Of a stretch of DNA of 59,896 bases, positions 53,929 through 59,896 are shown piece by piece. The stretch lies in assembly GCF_002901705.1 (NCBI RefSeq), contig NZ_PPPV01000016.1, forward strand, positions 237,401 through 297,296. Direction: 5' to 3'. Source of the DNA: Staphylococcus lugdunensis (GTDB lineage Bacteria > Bacillota > Bacilli > Staphylococcales > Staphylococcaceae). The stretch's first letter is position 1, and each line of letters begins with the position of its first letter. The notes beneath the pieces are model-generated. The model was not told the origin of the DNA. It saw only the letters and a list, made by a program, of their open reading frames with translations, and did not search any database. Position numbers and translations under genes: made by a program.

Positions 53929-55683
53929 ATGTTCAACCTTTTTATTTTATTATTAGAACGTGTAGGGCTCATTATTATCATTGCTTATTTATTGATGAAC
54001 ACAAGTCATTTTAAAACAATGATGGGAGAGCGAGAAAAATGGCGTTCACAGTGGCAATTGTTAATTATTTTTGGCCTGTTTGCGATTACTTCAAATTTTA
54101 CAGGCATTGAAATTAAAGATGGTCAAATTATTTCAAGCAATATTTATTATCATTTAAATTCTGAAGCTTCCATGGCAAATACACGCGTGTTAACGATAGG
54201 TGCATCCGGATTAATTGGGGGTCCATATGTTGCCCTTTTTGTAGGTATCATATCCGGTTTATCACGCATGTATATCGGAGGCGCGGATGCCTACACCTAT
54301 TTAATTTCATCTATTATTATAGGTTTAACATCAGGGTTTATCGGACATTTAGCCATTAAAAATCATCGTTATCCAACGGTTCTGCAAGGGGCAGTTATCG
54401 GTATTATCAATGAAGCGATTCAAATGCTATGTATATTAATATTTTCAGAAGATACCACTGCTGCTATTGAACTCGTACAATTAATATCTTTACCCATGAT
54501 TTTAATTAATAGTATTGGCACCGCAATTTTCTTAAGTATTATTTTATCCACATTGAAACAAGAAGAACAAGCACGTGCCGTTCAAACTCACGATGTATTA
54601 CAAATAGCTAATGAAACACTGCCTTATTTTAGAGCAGGGCTTAATGAAGCTTCTGCTAAACGTGTGGCAGAGGTGATTTTACCGCTTATGAATGTCTCTG
54701 CCGTAGCAATCACTAATAAAAAAGATATCTTAACACATGTGGGCGCAGGAAGTGATCATCATATTGCCAAAAAAGAAATCATTACAAATTTGTCCAAAGA
54801 AGTGATTAGAAGTGGACAATTAAAAGAAGCCGAATCTAAAGAAGGCATTGGTTGCAATCATGACAATTGTCCACTTGAAGCCGCAATTGTTATTCCACTT
54901 TATACCAATCATAATGTCGTTGGCACATTAAAATTCTACTTTAAAGACAAACACGATGTTACAAATTCGACAAAGCAGTTAGCACGAGGCTTAGCCGAGA
55001 TTTTTTCAAGTCAGTTAGAACTGGGTAAAGCAGAAACACAAAGTAAATTATTACGTGATGCAGAAATTAAATCATTACAAGCGCAAGTTAATCCGCATTT
55101 CTTTTTCAATGCTATCAATACAATATCAGCATTAGTACGCATTGATAGTGAAAAAGCACGTAAATTACTGTTACAACTAAGCCAATTCTTTCGTTCAAAT
55201 TTACAAGGTGCGCGCAATAATACCATCACATTAGAAAAGGAATTGCAACAAGTTGAAGCATATTTGTCACTCGAACAAGCGCGTTTTCCTAATCGATTTC
55301 ATATCGATTATCACATCGATAAACAATACCACCACATTTTGATACCGCCATTTATTATTCAAATATTAGTGGAGAATGCGATTAAACATGCGTTTAAAAA
55401 TAGAAAAGCAAATAATCATATTACCGTCACTGCTAGTCAACACGACGATGCGATTCAATTAACTGTAACTGACAATGGTCAAGGTATTCCAAAAGAACGC
55501 ATACCATTGTTAGGTCAAATAAGCGTCAACTCTGAAACAGGCACTGGCAGTGGTTTAGAAAATTTAAATCGTCGATTAATCGGCTTATATGGCCCAACTT
55601 CACAACTCTCTATTACTTCTACAAATAAAGGAACTCGTGTCAGTTGTATGATTCCTTATCATGAACAAAAGGAGGATATTTAA
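53929..55683 (+). CDS. lytS: LytS sensor histidine kinase
   Basis: A 584-residue membrane kinase: 5TM-LYT receptor (six helices to about residue 205), GAF domain (about 225-360, with GAGSDHHIAKKEI), His-kinase box with the phospho-His in QVNPHFFFNAINTIS (near 390), and HATPase with ENAIKHAF and DNGQGIP. It senses membrane potential or metabolic change and drives LytR. My memory of S. aureus LytS aligns along the full length but with many differences. GGGAG before the ATG. Stop is directly followed by lytR GTG. Confidence 0.92.
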   Translation: MFNLFILLLERVGLIIIIAYLLMNTSHFKTMMGEREKWRSQWQLLIIFGLFAITSNFTGIEIKDGQIISSNIYYHLNSEASMANTRVLTIGASGLIGGPYVALFVGIISGLSRMYIGGADAYTYLISSIIIGLTSGFIGHLAIKNHRYPTVLQGAVIGIINEAIQMLCILIFSEDTTAAIELVQLISLPMILINSIGTAIFLSIILSTLKQEEQARAVQTHDVLQIANETLPYFRAGLNEASAKRVAEVILPLMNVSAVAITNKKDILTHVGAGSDHHIAKKEIITNLSKEVIRSGQLKEAESKEGIGCNHDNCPLEAAIVIPLYTNHNVVGTLKFYFKDKHDVTNSTKQLARGLAEIFSSQLELGKAETQSKLLRDAEIKSLQAQVNPHFFFNAINTISALVRIDSEKARKLLLQLSQFFRSNLQGARNNTITLEKELQQVEAYLSLEQARFPNRFHIDYHIDKQYHHILIPPFIIQILVENAIKHAFKNRKANNHITVTASQHDDAIQLTVTDNGQGIPKERIPLLGQISVNSETGTGSGLENLNRRLIGLYGPTSQLSITSTNKGTRVSCMIPYHEQKEDI

Positions 55684-56445
55684 GTGAACATATTAATCGT
55701 AGATGATGAACCTTTAGCACGTAATGAATTACATTATTTATTAGATAATATTCCAACAGTAAAACATGTGGAAGAAGCTGAAAATATATCAGAGACTTTA
55801 GAACATTTACTATATGCGTCTTTTGATGCTGTTTTTTTAGATATTAATCTCATGGACGAAAGTGGTATTGATCTTGCAGAAAAAATAAAAAAGATGCAAC
55901 ATGCACCTTACATTATTTTTGCAACGGCTCATGACACCTTTGCAGTTAAAGCCTTTGAGTTAAATGCTACAGACTATATATTAAAACCATTCGAGCAACA
56001 ACGCATTGAACAGACGATAGAAAAAATTGCCCGCACCAAACAGTATGTAAATTCAGCGGCAGATCAAAATAAATTAGAACCACAAAATCATCAAAATATA
56101 AACACGCATACGAAGCAAACCGTACTGCCGATTGAGGTGGATGAACGCATTCATGTGCTTAATGTAGAAGATATTGTAGCCGTAACCGTCAATAATGGCA
56201 TTACAACCATTCATTCAGTAAACCAAGATTACCAAACTTCTGAAAAGCTCAATTATTATGAAAAGAAATTACCCACAACACAATTTCTTAAAATACATCG
56301 TTCAACCATTATTAATAAAGTGCATATTAAGACTGTAGAACATTGGTTTAATTATACCTATCAACTTACCATGACGTCTGATATCAAGCTACAAGTTAGC
56401 CGATCATATATGAAAACATTTAAACAAGAAATAGGTATAGATTAA
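55684..56445 (+). CDS. lytR: LytR response regulator (LytTR family)
   Basis: A 253-residue regulator: receiver domain with D53 ([11 protein letters not shown]) and Lys in YILKPFEQQ (near 104), linker, and LytTR DNA-binding domain (about 150-253, with [15 protein letters not shown]). Activates lrgAB. The start is GTG with AAGGAGG upstream, immediately after the lytS stop, so the two are coupled. A terminator follows at 56460-56496. Confidence 0.92.
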   Translation: MNILIVDDEPLARNELHYLLDNIPTVKHVEEAENISETLEHLLYASFDAVFLDINLMDESGIDLAEKIKKMQHAPYIIFATAHDTFAVKAFELNATDYILKPFEQQRIEQTIEKIARTKQYVNSAADQNKLEPQNHQNINTHTKQTVLPIEVDERIHVLNVEDIVAVTVNNGITTIHSVNQDYQTSEKLNYYEKKLPTTQFLKIHRSTIINKVHIKTVEHWFNYTYQLTMTSDIKLQVSRSYMKTFKQEIGID

Positions 56446-56459
56446 AGCATAAATCTAAC

Positions 56460-56496
56460 ACACGAATCAAATGCAAGACGCTGATTCGTGTTTTTT
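56460..56496 (+). terminator. Terminator after lytSR
   Basis: Arms 'acacgaatca' and 'tgattcgtgt' followed by six T. Confidence 0.88.
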
Positions 56497-56591
56497 CTTA
56501 TTTACAGGATTAATTTAGTTAATATTTTTACATTGTTTTAGTGAAGATTTACAGTCTATGAACAGGATAAGACATAAATTCCAAAATAATT

Positions 56592-56629
56592 GCACAAAGA
56601 TGATTAGAAATTAAAAATCCTCTTTGTGC
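56592..56629. repeat. Family C hairpin, copy 2
   Basis: Arms 'gcacaaaga' and 'tctttgtgc'. The loop 'tgattagaaattaaaaatcc' matches the reverse complement of the loop at 4497-4534 at nearly all positions, and flanking 'aaaataa' is shared too. Confidence 0.7.
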
Positions 56630-56647
56630 TTCTTTTATATACAATAC

Positions 56648-56780
56648 TTTTTTGATTGGCAGGTATACCAGTGGACTCTATCACGTTGAAATGCACTTCA
56701 CTTTGTTGGGTCCACCCCACCTTGCGTTGTCCGTAGAAATGCGTTTTGCATTTCTTTTTGCTGGGCCCCTGCATCTGGGG
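56648..56780. repeat. STAR-like element
   Basis: Two degenerate STAR cores, TTTGTTGGGTCCA (56702-56714) and TTTGCTGGGCCCC (56757-56769), resemble the staphylococcal STAR core TNTGTTGNGGCCC. They are separated by 'cttgcgttgtccgtagaa' and a short self-complementary stretch 'gaaatgcgttttgcatttc', as in S. aureus STAR copies. Confidence 0.75.
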
Positions 56781-56833
56781 TGTGTTTTTTTGTATGTGGG
56801 GGTGTGTTTTTTGTATGTCGGGGATGTTTTTGT
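56777..56833. repeat. G/T-rich tandem repeat before lrgA
   Basis: About 2.6 copies of a 21-22 bp unit of the form GGGG-TGTG-T(6-7)-GTATGT starting at 56777, 56799 and 56820. Unit 3 is degenerate and runs into the TTGTCA of the presumed promoter. Confidence 0.75.
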
Positions 56834-56857
56834 CACAGTGAAGCGTTTTCATATTAA
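56830..56857 (+). promoter_or_regulatory. Possible lrgA promoter
   Basis: TTGTCA (56830-56835), 16-bp spacer, TATTAA (56852-56857), 40 bp before the lrgA start. The -35 overlaps the last tandem-repeat unit. Confidence 0.5.
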
Positions 56858-56896
56858 AATGTGATCAAGATTAATAACCAGGGGGAAATTGATATT

Positions 56897-57358
56897 ATGG
56901 CAAATGAAAATGTGAATAAAGCAAAGGCTCATAGTCAGTCTGTTGTGTCTAAAACGTATAACTTTTTCCAGCAAGCATTAACAATAGCAGTGATTTTACT
57001 TATTTCGAAAATCATTGAAAGTTTTATACCGTTTCCAATGCCAGCTTCAGTAATAGGGCTAGTATTACTGTTTATTGCATTGTGTACTGGTATTGTGAAG
57101 CTGGGACAAGTTGAAAGTGTTGGTACAGCGTTAACGAATAACATCAGTTTCTTATTCGTACCTGCAGGTGTTTCAGTTATTAATTCTTTACCAATTTTAA
57201 GCAAAAATCCAATTCTAATTATCTTATTAATTATTATTTCAACATTACTATTACTTGTATGCGTTGGTTTTGCATCGCAATTCTTGGTAACAAAATCATT
57301 GTTCCCAACGGCTGAACAAAATGAAAAATCTAGACATGTTGAGGGGGATAATCACTAA
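56897..57358 (+). CDS. lrgA: LrgA, holin-like / CidA-family membrane protein
   Basis: A 153-residue LrgA/CidA protein with four helices. Core sequence SKIIESF and [16 protein letters not shown] agree with S. aureus LrgA. It opposes CidA-driven lysis, and in some bacteria LrgAB moves pyruvate. I chose the ATG at 56897 with GGGGGA upstream over a frame 12 codons longer. Its stop overlaps lrgB by one base (TAATG). Controlled by LytSR. Confidence 0.9.
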   Translation: MANENVNKAKAHSQSVVSKTYNFFQQALTIAVILLISKIIESFIPFPMPASVIGLVLLFIALCTGIVKLGQVESVGTALTNNISFLFVPAGVSVINSLPILSKNPILIILLIIISTLLLLVCVGFASQFLVTKSLFPTAEQNEKSRHVEGDNH

Positions 57359-58059
57359 TGATTGAACATTTAGGAATCAATACACCTTATTTTGGAATAT
57401 TAGTTTCATTAATACCATTTGTAATCGCACAATATTTTTATAAAAAGACAAATGGTTTCTTCTTACTAGCACCGTTATTTGTAGCCATGGTTGCTGGCAT
57501 AGCTTTCTTAAAGCTAACAGGCATAAGCTATGCTCAGTACAAAGTCGGTGGAGATATTATATACTTCTTCTTAGAACCAGCAACAATTAGCTTCGCCATT
57601 CCACTATACAAAAAACGTGATGTCTTAAAAAAATATTGGTTACAAATTTTTGGTGGAATCACTCTAGGTACACTTGCTGCATTGATTTTAATTTACTTAG
57701 TCTCTACATTATTCCAATTAGGAAATACTGTAAGTGCTTCTATGCTTCCACAAGCAGCTACAACAGCGATTGCATTGCCAATATCAACAGGTATTGGTGG
57801 TGTCAAAGAACTTACATCATTAGCGGTTATTCTTAATGCGGTGGTTATCTCTGCCTTAGGTACTAAAATTGTCAAATGGTTTAAAATCTCCAATCCAATT
57901 GCACGCGGTTTAGCATTAGGCACAAGCGGACATACACTAGGTGTTGCAGCAGCCAAAGATTTAGGTGAAACAGAAGAATCTATGGGCAGTATTGCCGTCG
58001 TTATCGTTGGGGTCATTATAGTAGCAATTGTTCCACCGCTAGCTTCTATTTTATTCTAA
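57358..58059 (+). CDS. lrgB: LrgB, antiholin-like / CidB-family membrane protein
   Basis: A 233-residue protein with about six to seven helices. Strongly conserved: [30 protein letters not shown] and [17 protein letters not shown] (all in the second half). Works with LrgA in control of murein hydrolase activity or pyruvate transport. GAGGGGG precedes the ATG, which overlaps the lrgA stop. Confidence 0.92.
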   Translation: MIEHLGINTPYFGILVSLIPFVIAQYFYKKTNGFFLLAPLFVAMVAGIAFLKLTGISYAQYKVGGDIIYFFLEPATISFAIPLYKKRDVLKKYWLQIFGGITLGTLAALILIYLVSTLFQLGNTVSASMLPQAATTAIALPISTGIGGVKELTSLAVILNAVVISALGTKIVKWFKISNPIARGLALGTSGHTLGVAAAKDLGETEESMGSIAVVIVGVIIVAIVPPLASILF

Positions 58060-58095
58060 ACAAAAACTCATAAACGGTTGATTCAATATAGCAGA

Positions 58096-58240
58096 AATGG
58101 GAGCGGGACTATGAATTCATAGTCCCGCTCCAAAAGATTGACTAGGATTAAAAAAGCAATGTATCAGCGTATTTTCAATTTTTTCAACTACTGCCAATAT
58201 AAAGTTCATAACCTAAAACGTAATGATATGCTCCTACCAA
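58096..58240. repeat. Family A intergenic repeat, diverged copy
   Basis: Opens with a near-perfect hairpin 'agcgggactatgaattcata' and 'gtcccgct', then 'gattgactaggatt', 'caactactgccaatat' and 'aacctaaaacgtaatgata'. Diverged from other copies in the middle. It lies after lrgB and probably serves as its terminator. Confidence 0.8.
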
Positions 58241-58331
58241 AGCAAATATTGAAAAAATGAAAACTTTGAAGTGTGTTTTTTATAATCTTATTTATTAAGT
58301 GTTCCTAATTCTATGGCACTATTTTTGTGGT

Positions 58332-58972
58332 TCAACCATGGCAATTCATTTCTTTGTTTTTTAATATGATATGAACTTTTTTATCCATAATCGCAAACAT
58401 ATTGATAAAAAAGAAACCTGCTATTATACCTATCCATGCAATAAACATAAATATATTATATAAGTGATCTATTGTAAGCATCTCCATAGTCACCCATGAA
58501 ATTCCTCCAAGTAAAAGATAAGAAAATAGTGTAAAACCAAAATTTTTTAATGTTGGTATGAGTATAATTTTTGATTTAGTTTTATTTCTCTTATATATAT
58601 CTAGTGTTACTTTTTTATTGATGTATAAGAAAAAGATAAATATACCTAAAAATCCAATAACACAACTCAATATAGCCACACTTTCTTGCACTTGAACATT
58701 AAATACGTCGATATATTTCCTAAATAGTACGTTTGAAATTATAATAATCCCACACCTATACTTGATCCACTATTTTTGACAGGTTTCACGATATCTAAAT
58801 TGTTATATTCTTCTTCACTCAATTTGGCATATTTTTTTGGGACAAACCAATTAATCATTGGAAATAGAAATGTAATCCAGTGACTGATGGTATCAACCAT
58901 AAAATAGTCATTATTGTATTTTATAATTCGATATTTGGGATTCATATTTATAATTTTTGATTCACATAGCAC
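58332..58972 (-). pseudogene. DUF443 (TsaI-like) membrane protein, frameshifted
   Basis: Two overlapping-order frames make one DUF443 protein: an N-terminal part (GTG at 58972, starting VLCESKIINMNPKYRIIKYN; it ends NNLDIVKPVKNSGSSIGVG near 58745) and a C-terminal part (58332-58691, QESVAILSCVIGFLGIF...). Against the intact paralogue at 59413, the segment between 'gtacgtt' and 'cctatacttg' is 21 nt here and 22 nt there, a one-base loss near 58733-58753 that breaks the frame. DUF443 proteins are multi-pass; TsaI in S. aureus protects against the T7SS toxin TspA. An ATG at 59020 exists but lacks support. Confidence 0.75.
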
Positions 58973-59042
58973 GTTAATCACTTCCATTTTATTGAAACAA
59001 TAGTGTCTAATAACCGACATCTTTATTTTTTTCTTTTGGTTA

Positions 59043-59083
59043 AAAATAGCTAATGAAAATTGATATGTTTCATCAGCTATTTT
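59043..59083 (-). terminator. Terminator between DUF4176 gene and frameshifted DUF443 gene
   Basis: Arms 'aaaatagctaatgaaa' and 'tttcatcagctatttt', with T residues following on the minus strand. Confidence 0.75.
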
Positions 59084-59104
59084 ATAAAATTCACAACTAT
59101 AGCT

Positions 59105-59416
59105 TTATTCTAAACCAAATTGTTTTTCTTCTACTTCTCCACGAGTTATATCATCGCTTAATTCATTTAGCATTTCTTGATACAACTCTTGAAATCTTAT
59201 TTCATCATCATCTGAGTATCCTTCAAATATAACGCGATCGACATTTTCAGTATTAAAATAATATATTTGATTTTCCACTAAACCTAATGGATATTTACAA
59301 GCAGAATAGTCAAACATTATTTTTTTATCGTCTTGTTCTATAATTGGACCTCGATTCAATATCATCATTTTTTGTGATCCACCTTTTAAATAGACAATGC
59401 TACCTATTGTAATCAT
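59105..59416 (-). CDS. DUF4176 domain protein (type VII secretion-associated)
   Basis: A 103-residue soluble protein that matches the DUF4176 pattern: IGSIVYLKGGSQKMMILNRG at the N-terminus, FDYSACKYPLGLVENQ (near residue 35), IYYFNTENVDRVIFEGYSDD (residues about 51-70), then an acidic tail. DUF4176 genes are found with T7SS/LXG-type toxin loci in Firmicutes; role unknown, perhaps a chaperone or accessory factor. Its ATG overlaps the upstream DUF443 stop (ATGA), so they are translated together. Confidence 0.8.
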   Translation of the reverse strand: MITIGSIVYLKGGSQKMMILNRGPIIEQDDKKIMFDYSACKYPLGLVENQIYYFNTENVDRVIFEGYSDDDEIRFQELYQEMLNELSDDITRGEVEEKQFGLE

Positions 59417-59896
59417 ATCTTCACCTCTTTGTTTTTTAATATGACATGTACTTTTTTATCCATAATCGCAAACATATTGAAAAAAAAGAAAAGTGCTATA
59501 CTTCCTATCCATATAATAAATATAAATATATTATATAAGTTTTCTACTGTTAAACCATATAAAATCATCCATACAAATCCTCCCAAAAAAATATAAGAAA
59601 ATAATGTAAAACCAATATTTTTTAATGTGGGTATGAGTATAATTTTTGAATGGGTTTTATTTATCTTATATATATCGAGCGTTACTTTTTTATTAATATA
59701 TAAGAAAAAGATAAATACACATAAAAATCCAATGATACAACTTATAACAGCTATGCTTTGTTGCACCTGAACATCAAATATAAAGATATATTTTCTAAAT
59801 AGTACGTTGATTAATATAGCAATACCCAGCCCTATACTTGTCCCACTATTTTTGACAGGTTTCACGATATCTAAATTGTTATATTCTTCTTCACTC
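59413..59896 (-). CDS. DUF443 (TsaI-like) membrane protein, partial at window end
   Basis: The C-terminal 160 or so residues of a DUF443 protein; the frame is open to the edge (SEEEYNNLDIVKPVKNSG...), so the start lies outside the window. About five helices, with FFLYINKKVTLDIYK and IILIPTLKNIGFTLFSYI as conserved parts and a basic end KVHVILKNKEVKI. Roughly 85-90% identical in DNA to the copy at 58332-58972 by eye. In S. aureus DUF443 proteins occur in tandem arrays at the tspA locus, where TsaI gives immunity to the TspA membrane toxin. Coupled to the DUF4176 gene. Confidence 0.8.
   Translation of the reverse strand, partial: SEEEYNNLDIVKPVKNSGTSIGLGIAILINVLFRKYIFIFDVQVQQSIAVISCIIGFLCVFIFFLYINKKVTLDIYKINKTHSKIILIPTLKNIGFTLFSYIFLGGFVWMILYGLTVENLYNIFIFIIWIGSIALFFFFNMFAIMDKKVHVILKNKEVKI

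Larger units (their letters stand above)
56446..56896. other. lytR-lrgA intergenic region rich in repeats
   Basis: 451 bp with, in order: the lytR terminator (56460-56496), a family C hairpin (56592-56629), a STAR-like element (about 56648-56780), a G/T tandem repeat (56777-56833) and the presumed lrgA promoter (56830-56857). A 70-codon open frame over the repeat is not believed. Confidence 0.8.

Noticed and set aside
56652..56864. 70-codon and opposite 82-codon open frames before lrgA
   Set aside because: Both run over the STAR-like element and tandem repeat, with low-complexity translations and no convincing start signal.
1..59896. CRISPR array, tRNA/rRNA genes, prophage or insertion-sequence genes
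   Set aside because: No regular spaced repeats, cloverleaf or rRNA-like sequence, integrase or transposase was found on either strand.

Overview
The window is AT-rich chromosomal DNA from a staphylococcus related to, but probably not identical with, Staphylococcus aureus. The signs are a dissimilatory nitrate/nitrite block of staphylococcal type (nreABC, narGHJI, narT, nirBD), sarZ, fmhA, the DsbA lipoprotein, lytSR-lrgAB, a STAR-like element, and several copies of the 'gtctgggacat...gtcccgc' intergenic repeat typical of S. aureus-group genomes. From memory, NarG looks almost the same as in S. aureus while LytS is clearly more diverged, so a sister species is a better guess than S. aureus itself. 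No rRNA, tRNA, CRISPR array, prophage or transposase gene was seen.

Layout. (1) 1-2900: repeat fragments, a dicarboxylate/glutamate symporter, a DUF3139 membrane protein and sarZ. (2) 3107-19127: a 16-kb anaerobic nitrogen block read almost wholly on the minus strand. It holds a nitrite transporter (nirC), a siroheme chelatase (nirR), nitrite reductase nirBD with the siroheme methyltransferase sumT, nitrate reductase narGHJI, the oxygen/nitrate sensor system nreABC, and the nitrate transporter narT. A perfect Rex-type palindrome and a perfect NreC-type palindrome lie 3 bp apart before nirB, and a degenerate pair lies before narG, so redox state and oxygen/nitrate signals probably converge on both operons. 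(3) 19440-26145: a DUF218 membrane protein, a LanFEG-like ABC exporter, an AHSA1/SRPBCC protein, the DsbA lipoprotein, a cystatin-fold lipoprotein and fmhA. (4) 26567-31453: the cystine importer tcyABC, a DHA2 drug-type exporter, a 33-aa 'metal homeostasis' type protein and gpmA. (5) 31766-53621: transporters and enzymes, mostly single-gene units separated by hairpin terminators: an Apf-like secreted protein, CDF cation efflux, GtrA, glycerate kinase, Bcr/CflA exporter, a C39-like protein, metallophosphoesterase, a D-Ala/Ser/Gly-type permease, a CPA1 antiporter, a KimA-like K+ importer, a penicillin-binding/beta-lactamase-fold hydrolase, a YidC paralogue, an epimerase, a damaged GNAT gene, a ketopantoate reductase-like enzyme and a DHA2 exporter. 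(6) 53929-58059: lytSR and lrgAB, with a STAR-like element and a G/T-rich tandem repeat directly in front of the lrgA promoter. (7) 58332-59896: a minus-strand cluster of two DUF443 membrane proteins (one frameshifted) with a DUF4176 protein. This matches the immunity part of the type VII secretion toxin TspA/TsaI system, cut off by the window end.

In working terms, the nar/nir/nre genes form one respiratory module: nitrate uptake, reduction to nitrite and then ammonium, cofactor supply and regulation. The rest is a mix of envelope upkeep (fmhA, PBP-like hydrolase, lytSR-lrgAB, YidC paralogue), ion and nutrient transport, and at the far end inter-bacterial competition functions. The sbi-hlgACB-bio block that I recall following gpmA in S. 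aureus is not here.
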